NCBI GenBank assembly: GCA_913009825.1
Contig: CAJVYQ010000010.1
Location: 43,281 to 107,280 of the forward strand
Length of the DNA: 64,000 bases
From: an uncultured Deferribacteres bacterium
Lineage (GTDB): Bacteria > Zhuqueibacterota > JdFR-76 > DREG01
Direction of reading: 5' to 3'
The notes beneath the pieces are model-generated. The model was not told where the DNA came from, did no database searches, and was given only the letters and a program-made list of their open reading frames with translations. Within the stretch, counting starts at the first letter, position 1, and each line of letters begins with the position of its first letter. Below, one piece after another: positions 35,591-43,453 of this stretch. The position numbers were made by a program, and so were the translations under genes.

Positions 35591-36421
35591 TTGCCTGAGC
35601 TGCCGGAAGTGGAGACAGTGAAACGGGGATTACAGCTTACGATTCTGAATCGCCGGATCAGTATGGTAACTGTGAGAAATGCCCTCTTGCGCTATCCCGT
35701 TCCGGAGAAACGTCTGGCCACAGAAGCGAGAGGGGCTGCATTCTCCGCAATTGATCGCCGGGCAAAATATCTCTTGCTTCATCTGAGCAACGGGACAACT
35801 ATTTTAGCACACCTGGGTATGAGCGGCAGCTTGTTAGTGACATCTGAAACCGACGAGCTGGACAAACATGACCACATCATCTTTTCACTGGACTCTCACG
35901 AGCAATTAAGATATCGTGATCCCCGCCGTTTTGGCATGATCGACCTGATTGCCACAAAAGAAGTGCACAACCATCCGCGGATTGTCCGTCTCGGTGTCGA
36001 GCCGGATTCGGATCAATTCAATGTTGAGTACGCTATCGCCGGAGCAGGAAAATCCCGGCGCGCCATCAAAAGTGTTTTACTGGATTCGACCTTTGTTGGC
36101 GGTCTGGGGAATATTTATGTGAATGAATCTTTGTTTGCCGCGAATATCCATCCGGCAAGAGAAGCATATTCGCTCAAAAATATGGAATGGGAAAAACTGA
36201 TTCAATCTATCCGGAAAGTATTGCGCGCTGCCATTGCGTTGGGAGGAACTACTTTGCAGGATGAAAGTTTTCGCGACGTTTTAGGCGCCGGCGGCCGGTT
36301 CCAAATCCAGTTGCAGGTTTACGGCAGGGAAGGAGAAAAATGCTTTCGCTGCGGCGCCGGCATCGAGAGAATCATTCAACAGAGTCGCAGCAGTTATCTG
36401 TGTGAAAATTGTCAGGTGTGA
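35591..36421 (+). CDS. mutM: Formamidopyrimidine-DNA glycosylase
   Basis: Excises oxidised purines (8-oxoguanine, FaPy) and cuts the abasic site. The N-terminal proline that forms the Schiff base fixes the start: only TTG 35591 gives MPELPEVETVKRGL, so this is a non-ATG start. Other motifs are LLHLSNGTTILAHLGMSG, RYRDPRRFGMIDL, GGLGNIYVNESLFAANIHP (helix-two-turn-helix), and a C-terminal zinc finger (CFRCGAGI...CENC). The 276 residues match the family. AGGAAGAGGG abuts the start. Confidence 0.96.
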   Translation: MPELPEVETVKRGLQLTILNRRISMVTVRNALLRYPVPEKRLATEARGAAFSAIDRRAKYLLLHLSNGTTILAHLGMSGSLLVTSETDELDKHDHIIFSLDSHEQLRYRDPRRFGMIDLIATKEVHNHPRIVRLGVEPDSDQFNVEYAIAGAGKSRRAIKSVLLDSTFVGGLGNIYVNESLFAANIHPAREAYSLKNMEWEKLIQSIRKVLRAAIALGGTTLQDESFRDVLGAGGRFQIQLQVYGREGEKCFRCGAGIERIIQQSRSSYLCENCQV

Positions 36422-36711
36422 TGGTTTCACCAGGTTCGAGGAATAAATTTACAAGTACTTCTCTCCGGGCTTTAACCCAAAAAAGCAAGCTAACTACCAT
36501 TCTCGAATTTACGGAGCGAATAGTATCCTTTTTTCTGATTAATTTTCAAAAAACTTAAATGTTATGAAAATCATCTGTTTTGGAAAAAGAACTTGCGGGA
36601 AAAGGAAGCGTTTGTTATTTTGGTTTAGAAAATGATTTTGTGAATTATTTATTCCGGCGGCCTATTTGAAGCTTTATCCCGGAACAAAACAGAAGATTTA
36701 ATAGTAAATAG
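36422..36711. other. Gene-free stretch
   Basis: I see no ORF of merit, RNA or palindrome in these 290 bp; it is AT-rich spacer before a family A repeat. Confidence 0.5.
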
Positions 36712-36813
36712 GTAACTATTCAGCATTGTGTTCTTTTATGCAGGGCGATTCGCTGAATCGCCTTAGCGAGACAACGTCTCGCTCTACAAGGAATACTGAG
36801 CCTGAATAGTTAC
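36712..36813. repeat. GTAAC-bounded repeat, family A copy 3, with family B core inside
   Basis: The ends GTAACTATTCAG and CTGAATAGTTAC are exact inverted copies 102 bp apart. The interior includes GGGCGATTCGCTGAATCGCC, the palindrome of family B, followed by GCGAGACAACGTCTCGC. One repeat family thus carries the core of another. Confidence 0.85.
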
Positions 36814-36898
36814 GTAAATAGTTTAATTAATTTTAATTTAAGGTTACCCATTTATCCGTAAAATCACTAAAATATTCTATCCTGTTTTAGGCTAAAGA

Positions 36899-38050
36899 AT
36901 GAAGAAAACCATCTTCGCCATTTTTTTTACAGTGCTTTTGTTCTCCTTTTTTGGCTGCCAAGATAAAGAATATTGGCATTATTTTCTGCGCGGTTCAATA
37001 TTAACTTCCGTTAAAGAATCAAAATCGCTTATTTCCACGGACACCGCTCCGCGTAGTGTGTACTGTTTTGATAAAGACAAGGACGGGGATCAGGATCTTT
37101 TTGTAATTGCCGATGACGATCTAATCTATGATTTTGAAAATGTAGCGGGCGGTAGATTTGCCACGCCGCCGCCGGCCTATATTGTTGAGAGTACGCCACA
37201 AAGAATGGCCATCGCCGATTTCAACGGGGATCATTTTTTAGATATGGCGGTTACCAACCAGACTTCCAACGATTTCGCTTTGCTGCTAAACTCCTATTCC
37301 GGGAATTATAATAATATGGTTTACCAGCAAACGGGGAATGAGCCTTTTGCCATTACAGCCGATGATTTAGATAAAAACGGCACTCAGGATCTGATCATTG
37401 CCAACCTTGCCGACAATTCCATCACTATATATTCTAATGAAAAGAACAAAGAATTTACGTTAAAAATTGTAAAACCGGTTGGCGAAATGCCTTTTGGTGT
37501 TGTTACATCAGACATTGATAAAAACGGTTATCCCGATATTTTGACGATTAATTACGAATCCAACGATCTGTCCGTCATTCGCAATGCCGGCGATTTTTAT
37601 TTTCACGATGAAGATATTTATCCGGTCACCGGTAATCCGTCCGATATCGTTTCCCTTGATTTTAATGGCGACAAATATTACGATGTGGCCATTACCCAGT
37701 TCGAATCGGATTCGGTGACGATTCTACTCAATAATAAAAAAGGTGGGTTTGATCAATCCATTCAATTTCCAACCGGTGTTTCACCCACTTCCCTCATTGC
37801 GGTTGACATGGATTATAATGGTTGGGAAGATTTGATTGTGGCAAACGCCGATGAAGATTCGCTCTCCTTTTTTATGAACGGAGCGGAATATCTGGACCGG
37901 TTCAAATACGGTCTTACCCCAAATTTTAGAGCGAACCACTTAAATGTCGGTTTGCTCAATGATAACCAGTTTTATGATCTGGTTCTGTGCGATTACAAAA
38001 ATAAAAAAATCCTTATTTTATTCGATGTGATCGCGCCGCATTCTTTTTAG
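36899..38050 (+). CDS. FG-GAP/VCBS-repeat beta-propeller lipoprotein
   Basis: A 383-residue exported lipoprotein (TVLLFSFFGC lipobox). The mature part has about seven repeats with the calcium-type pattern DxDxDGxxD or DFNGDxxxD: DKDKDGDQDLFV, DFNGDHFLDMAV, DLDKNGTQDLII, DIDKNGYPDILT, DFNGDKYYDVAI, DMDYNGWEDLIV. This matches the FG-GAP/VCBS propeller found in integrin-like surface proteins. It is probably a cell-surface binding protein; the partner is unknown. Confidence 0.87.
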   Translation: MKKTIFAIFFTVLLFSFFGCQDKEYWHYFLRGSILTSVKESKSLISTDTAPRSVYCFDKDKDGDQDLFVIADDDLIYDFENVAGGRFATPPPAYIVESTPQRMAIADFNGDHFLDMAVTNQTSNDFALLLNSYSGNYNNMVYQQTGNEPFAITADDLDKNGTQDLIIANLADNSITIYSNEKNKEFTLKIVKPVGEMPFGVVTSDIDKNGYPDILTINYESNDLSVIRNAGDFYFHDEDIYPVTGNPSDIVSLDFNGDKYYDVAITQFESDSVTILLNNKKGGFDQSIQFPTGVSPTSLIAVDMDYNGWEDLIVANADEDSLSFFMNGAEYLDRFKYGLTPNFRANHLNVGLLNDNQFYDLVLCDYKNKKILILFDVIAPHSF

Positions 38051-38344
38051 CTGTTCTCTTTTTCTGCCGAAATATCCTTCTGCTTTTTCTCTTTACATGA
38101 ATCTGTCTGTTGATTTTAAACTTCCCGCAGGTTTTTTCCCGATAATAATTTTAAACAGTCGAATTCAAATTAATCAACTCCAGATAATCTCCGGAAGACT
38201 TTTCCGACTAAATCAACAGAATCACGGCAAGAAATAGAAACCCCGCATGATTTATAAAAATCCCTTTATCTTCCGATAATATAATGTGCTTATTCGATTT
38301 TCAGAACAGAACGGTTCAAATAATATTTATGGAGGGATTGAAAG

Positions 38345-41300
38345 ATGAAATTGTTACGAAAACTGTTTATTTTATGGCTCTGCTCAATTATTGCAGCACC
38401 TCTTGCCGGGCAGGTTATGTTTCCGGGGAAACCGGATGTTACCGGCAGTGAAGAGATTGTTTTTGATTACAGTTCCGATGCGTGTTCTACGGAAGATATT
38501 CCCGACGGTCCCGCGCAGGCTTTCCGTGATGCCGACGGGAAAATACAGATCATTGCCGCCCATAAAATAGCTTACCGAATGATCGGAGACGACTTTAACT
38601 CCCTTCTTCGGGATTGCACCAACGGGCCGGTTTTCGAATCCGACGAAAGTGGTGTGGCATCAACTTACAATAATCAGGAGTGGCTTGCCGGAATTTACAC
38701 ACTGGACGGTAAGACCATTTACTCGATTGTTCACAATGAATATAAACCGGAGGGGGATGTTAACTGGTTTTATGCGTGGTACAATACGTTGACTTTTGCG
38801 GTGTCCAACGATACCGGGCGCAGTTATTCACATGCCACGCCGCCGGAACATTATCTTGCCGGTATTCCGTACAAATACAAAGCCGGAAAACCGATGGGGA
38901 TTTTCGGCGGCAGTAAACCGGTATATAATCCCAATGACGGGTATTATTATGTGTTGGTTCATCTGGAGAGATACCGGCTGCAGGATTGGGGTGCCGGTGT
39001 TATCCGAACCCAAACGCTGGATAATCCGGATAGCTGGCGCGGCTGGGATGGAAACGGGTTTACCGTTCATTTTGTCGATCCTTACAACGAAACGGTGGAT
39101 GATCCGGCCGATCATATTTTAGCCCCGGTATCCAGAGACAATATCGGCAAAATGAGTGAAAGCCTGACCTACAATACTTATTTCCAAAAATTTATGGTTG
39201 TCGGGTTTCACAACAAATATGATGCACAGCTCGATAAAAAGGTGTACGGATTCTACTATTCTTTGTCGGATGATCTGATCGATTGGAGTTCGCCTGTTCT
39301 TATTTATGAATCTCCCAAAAACGGCTGGGAAGTCGGAGGAATCTATTATCCGGCAATTATTGATCACGGGGATACCACCCGGAATTTTGAACGGCCGGGA
39401 CAGGAAGTCTATCTCTATTTTACCCGATGGAATTCCGGCAGTTTTGACCGGGATTTAATCCGGGTGCCGGTACGGTTCAATAAAAATGTGGTTTCCGGAT
39501 TTACGGTAAATTCGACGGGAGACCGGGATGCAAAAAATCCCGGCGACGGCACCGGACATACGGGATACACCAATTCCATCGGCGATCCGGAGGTTACTCT
39601 GCGTTCCGCATTAATCGAGGTGAATTTGAGCCCGGAGCCCAATTATGTATTCACGATCAGTTTTGAGATCCCGGGTGCGGGTTTACATACCATCCCGGCC
39701 AATAAATATCTGCCGGAAATGGGTCGTCCTGTCATTATTGACGGGTACAGTCAACCGGGGGCTCAGGAAAACACGCTGTCTTTCGCTGAAGGAAACAATG
39801 CGGCGATCAAAGTAGAAATAGACGGCAGTGGTTCGGGGGGTGCTGTTGGCCTGGCATTTTATGGCGGCGGCGCAATTGTGAAAGGGCTTGCGCTGTATAA
39901 TTTCGGCGGCGGTATCGATATTGCCGATGTGGGCAATAATACGATTCAGGGGTGTTTCTTCGGTTTGGATGCCGGCGGGCAGGCGCGTGGCGACGGTCTT
40001 GGCATCACCATCACAAATTCGGCTAACAATATCATTGGCGGTGAAAATCCGGCGGCGATGAATGTAATCACCGGGCAGGTAACCATCAAAGGCGCGGTTT
40101 CACGCAATAATCATGTTTGGGGTAATTATATCGGCACCGACATTACCGGCGCTGCGACGGTGGGTCCCGGCACTATATCCATACAAAACGGCGCCCGCGC
40201 CAACCGGATCGGTAAAGCAGGAGCGCCCAATCTGGTATCCGGCACATACCGGGCGGTTGAACTGATCGGCAGTGAGACGGACAGTAACCTGGTGTTCAAT
40301 AATTATTTTGGTGTTGATAAAACCGGAACCATTCCGCTGCATACCGGATTGCTCGGTGTATTCATTTCCGACGGACCACAGTACAACCAAATTGGCGATG
40401 CCGGTAATGGTAATGTTATCGGTTCCTGGGGAGGCGCCGGCGTGTTGATTTTTGGCACGGGCACCGAATATAATACAGTGCGCGGGAATTTTATCGGTAC
40501 GGACACTTCCGGTACGTTGCAGCTTGGCAACGGCCAGCCGGCTGTACAAATATTTGACCGGGCCGCGAACAACACTATTGGCGGCATCAACACGGGTGAA
40601 GGTAATGTGATCGCGTTCAATTCCGGTATTGCGGTGGGTTTGGAAGGCGATGCCGGCACCGGCAATGCGCTGCTGGGAAATTCGATTTATGAAAACGGTT
40701 TCGGCATCGATCTTTTCCCGTGGGGAGTAACCGAAAACGACAGTCTGGATGAAGATTCCGGCCCCAATGATTACCAGAATTATCCTCATCTGACCGGCAC
40801 AAAAAGTGATAACGGAGAAACCCGTATACAAGGAGATTTTTTCAGCCGGGTAAATACAACTTATCGACTGGAATTTTTCAGTAATTCGCGGGAAGACAAT
40901 TCCGGATTTGGGCAGGGAGAATTGTTCCTCGGTTTCAAAGAGGTTCAGACCGATGAAAACGGCAATGCCGGTCTTGATGTTACATTACCGGTAACGGTGG
41001 CTTCCGGCAGACTGATCACCGCAACGGCAACCGATCCGCAAAATAACACATCGGAGTTTTCCAATTCGGTGATGGTTAACAGCGATAACTATTATCCCGA
41101 TATTGATGTGTCGCCGGAAACAATCGGTTTTGAATTGAATCCGTTTCAGATGCTGACGGATTCCATCACTGTACGGAATACCGGCAATATCACGTTAAAC
41201 TGGTCGGCCGCTGCCACGGAACCCTGGATGCGACTGAGTATGGAAAGTGATACCACTGCGCCGGGCGGTCGGGATATCATTGAGGTGACGGTTGACCCGG

Positions 41301-42976
41301 CGGGGTTTCCCGGCGGTACTGTCGCCGGTTCGGTAATCATCAGTTCCAACGATGCGGATGAACCCGTCGTTGTGGTTTCTGTAAGTATGACCATCAATGG
41401 TTCCGCCCACATTGCGGTGAACCCCGAACAGTTTAACTTTGTCATACCACGGGCATCGGTGGATTACGACACCCTTTTCATTTCCAATACGGGCAACACG
41501 CTTCTTACTTATCATTTAATCCCGGAAGTGGGTTGGATCGGCGTTTCCCCGGACAGCGGAACGATCCTTAACGGCGGCACGGATACCGTTTTGGTAACCA
41601 TTGACGGTTCAAATTTAACGTATGGCTCTTATTCACAATGGATCAGAGTGGAACACAATGATCCCGACCGGCAGCCGTTGACGATTCCGGTGGATGTTTC
41701 CGTCGCCATCACCGGCCCGGTATTTCAGATAAATCAGGATTCGGTGGAAGCAACAGTGCCGGTGAATGGCAGCGTCATAAAAAAAATAGTTATTCAAAAT
41801 CCCGGTACCGGGTTGTTGACTTGGTCGGGTTACATCCCCGATTCCTGGGCGGTTCCTGTGCCGGATACCGGCGCGGTTGAACCGGCCGGCAGCGATACGG
41901 TGACCATTCGTTACGATGTCACCGGCGTGGCAGCAGGTGATTTTGAAACCGGCTTCAATATTACTACTAATGATCCTGACCATGAGCAGTTTCGTGTTTC
42001 GGTGCGGGTTCATATTTTACAGCCCGTGCCCCGATTGAGTTTTGCGCCGGATTCATTTACAGTGGTTCTCCCGGCAGACAGTACCGGGTTCGATACGCTG
42101 AGAATCTCAAATTCGGGAATTTCCAATTTAAATTGGTCCATTGAAAACGGCCCGAATTGGCTATCGTTTGCAAAAACTTCAGGAACGACATTGCCGGATA
42201 GCGCTCAAAAAATTGTACTGACCTTTAATCCCAACGGGTTTCTTCCCGGAATTTATATTGGTAATTTTGTCGTAAAGTCCAATGATCCGGATAAATCACA
42301 GGTGCCGGTTCCCGTCCGGCTTTCGGTTACCGGACCGCCTGTGTCACCGCAAATAGTTGTCTTTCCGGAATTTATCACAAGACAACTCCCGGTCGGTCAA
42401 ACGATAAAAGATACGGTGAGGATCATCAATGCAGGAAATGCACCACTGAACTGGAGTGTGTCAAACCCGGCGCCCTGGCTGACACACAATCTGACAGACG
42501 GGACAACGCAGCCGCAGGATACAAGTTTTGTCATTGTGAGGATCGAAAGTAGTAAAATAAACGGCGCTTCAGATTCCGACACTCTTTTTGTTCGTTCCAA
42601 TGATCCGGCCCGTCCCGTGTTTAAAATTCCCGTCAACGTGGATTTGCTCTCCGAAGTGGCCGCGGAAGTACTTTCCGTGATCCCCGGCGAATATAAACTG
42701 TTCCAAAACAATCCGAACCCTTTTAATCCCGGCACGTCTGTCCGGTACTACCTGCCGCAGCTGAGTATGGTCGAGATTAAAGTATTCGATTTCCGGGGAA
42801 GCGAGGTAAAAACACTGGTCAAAAGCCGTCAGGCCGCGAACCTGTATCGTATTCAATGGGATGGAACCGATGACCGGAATTTACCGGCGCCCAGCGGGGT
42901 CTATTTTCTCCGGATGATTGCAATCTCCGGGCAAAAACAGTTTGCACAAACAAAGAAAATGATTCTGTTGCATTGA
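38345..42976 (+). CDS. Secreted multidomain beta-helix protein with T9SS sorting domain
   Basis: A 1543-residue exported protein. In order: signal peptide (FILWLCSIIAAPLAGQ); residues about 30-380, a beta-propeller-like region with glycosidase-type features (YFTRWNSGSFDRDLI); about 385-430, a CSLREA-like start (FTVNSTGDRDAKNPGDGTGH then VTLRSALIEVN); about 440-800, a right-handed parallel beta-helix with repeated NTIxGCxxGxD and NVI-type turns; about 918-1425, five tandem Ig-like repeats of roughly 100 residues, each with a NTGN/NxG-LNWS core and an SNDPD end; and a type A sorting domain (FQNNPNPFNPGTSVRYYLP ... GVYFLRM). It should be exported and surface-attached by T9SS. A polysaccharide-binding or lyase role is possible but no active site is evident. 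Confidence 0.88.
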   Translation: MKLLRKLFILWLCSIIAAPLAGQVMFPGKPDVTGSEEIVFDYSSDACSTEDIPDGPAQAFRDADGKIQIIAAHKIAYRMIGDDFNSLLRDCTNGPVFESDESGVASTYNNQEWLAGIYTLDGKTIYSIVHNEYKPEGDVNWFYAWYNTLTFAVSNDTGRSYSHATPPEHYLAGIPYKYKAGKPMGIFGGSKPVYNPNDGYYYVLVHLERYRLQDWGAGVIRTQTLDNPDSWRGWDGNGFTVHFVDPYNETVDDPADHILAPVSRDNIGKMSESLTYNTYFQKFMVVGFHNKYDAQLDKKVYGFYYSLSDDLIDWSSPVLIYESPKNGWEVGGIYYPAIIDHGDTTRNFERPGQEVYLYFTRWNSGSFDRDLIRVPVRFNKNVVSGFTVNSTGDRDAKNPGDGTGHTGYTNSIGDPEVTLRSALIEVNLSPEPNYVFTISFEIPGAGLHTIPANKYLPEMGRPVIIDGYSQPGAQENTLSFAEGNNAAIKVEIDGSGSGGAVGLAFYGGGAIVKGLALYNFGGGIDIADVGNNTIQGCFFGLDAGGQARGDGLGITITNSANNIIGGENPAAMNVITGQVTIKGAVSRNNHVWGNYIGTDITGAATVGPGTISIQNGARANRIGKAGAPNLVSGTYRAVELIGSETDSNLVFNNYFGVDKTGTIPLHTGLLGVFISDGPQYNQIGDAGNGNVIGSWGGAGVLIFGTGTEYNTVRGNFIGTDTSGTLQLGNGQPAVQIFDRAANNTIGGINTGEGNVIAFNSGIAVGLEGDAGTGNALLGNSIYENGFGIDLFPWGVTENDSLDEDSGPNDYQNYPHLTGTKSDNGETRIQGDFFSRVNTTYRLEFFSNSREDNSGFGQGELFLGFKEVQTDENGNAGLDVTLPVTVASGRLITATATDPQNNTSEFSNSVMVNSDNYYPDIDVSPETIGFELNPFQMLTDSITVRNTGNITLNWSAAATEPWMRLSMESDTTAPGGRDIIEVTVDPAGFPGGTVAGSVIISSNDADEPVVVVSVSMTINGSAHIAVNPEQFNFVIPRASVDYDTLFISNTGNTLLTYHLIPEVGWIGVSPDSGTILNGGTDTVLVTIDGSNLTYGSYSQWIRVEHNDPDRQPLTIPVDVSVAITGPVFQINQDSVEATVPVNGSVIKKIVIQNPGTGLLTWSGYIPDSWAVPVPDTGAVEPAGSDTVTIRYDVTGVAAGDFETGFNITTNDPDHEQFRVSVRVHILQPVPRLSFAPDSFTVVLPADSTGFDTLRISNSGISNLNWSIENGPNWLSFAKTSGTTLPDSAQKIVLTFNPNGFLPGIYIGNFVVKSNDPDKSQVPVPVRLSVTGPPVSPQIVVFPEFITRQLPVGQTIKDTVRIINAGNAPLNWSVSNPAPWLTHNLTDGTTQPQDTSFVIVRIESSKINGASDSDTLFVRSNDPARPVFKIPVNVDLLSEVAAEVLSVIPGEYKLFQNNPNPFNPGTSVRYYLPQLSMVEIKVFDFRGSEVKTLVKSRQAANLYRIQWDGTDDRNLPAPSGVYFLRMIAISGQKQFAQTKKMILLH

Positions 42977-43008
42977 GGGGATTGAGGATAGATTAAATTT
43001 ATACTTGA

Positions 43009-43133
43009 ATTGAGCGCTTGCAGAGCAATTCGCCTGTCTGCACAGGCAGGCTGAATCGCCAACCGGATTTACACAAAAAATGAAAACCCGTTTGGTGACA
43101 GAATTAAGCTAAAAAATAGGGGAATCGCTCAAT
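43009..43133. repeat. Family B repeat copy 3 with an 18-bp insertion (125 bp)
   Basis: Ends ATTGAGCGCTT and AATCGCTCAAT, reverse orientation. It is 125 bp long instead of 107. The extra 18 bp (CTGTCTGCACAGGCAGGC) split the small palindrome of the family, giving ATTCGC, insert, TGAATCGCC. The unsplit form is seen at 33656. Confidence 0.88.
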
Positions 43134-43163
43134 TCCGGATTTAGTATTTAGACAGAATAAGAG

Positions 43164-43223
43164 AACATCCCCCGTACCACCCTCAAGGGAGGACTTTTAT
43201 AGTCCCGGGGGATACGGGGGATG
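43164..43223. repeat. Inverted repeat between surface-protein genes
   Basis: ACATCCCCCGTA and TACGGGGGATGT are a perfect 12-bp inverted pair 36 bp apart. Similar CCCCC..GGGGG material lies at 46185-46245 and 56615-56640 inside other repeats. Confidence 0.65.
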
Positions 43224-43299
43224 TAAAAAACTTTCCCAATTCCTTTTATACTTATCTTTCAATTTCTGCGGCCGAATTTAATATTTCCGAACAATCAAA

Positions 43300-43353
43300 T
43301 TGGTGATTCAGCCTGCCTGTGCAGACAGGCGAATCGCCCTACAATCGCTCAAT
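43300..43353. repeat. Partial family B repeat copy 4 with the same insertion
   Basis: Right part only: TGGTGATTCAGC, then CTGCCTGTGCAGACAGGC, then GAATCGCCCTACAATCGCTC and AAT. The 18-bp insertion is at the same place as in copy 3. The left end is not recognisable. Confidence 0.8.
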
Positions 43354-43453
43354 TGTGTATGAATTATTCAATCAAAAATGAAAACCGATAAATTGGATGA
43401 AATTGATGCGATAATTTGTTACATTAAAAAAAATTATCGGAAAGGAAAAAGTC

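Noticed and set aside
40100..40831. Long minus-strand ORF opposite the beta-helix protein
   Set aside because: It is a shadow of a repetitive GC-richer coding region, with no start site or domain.
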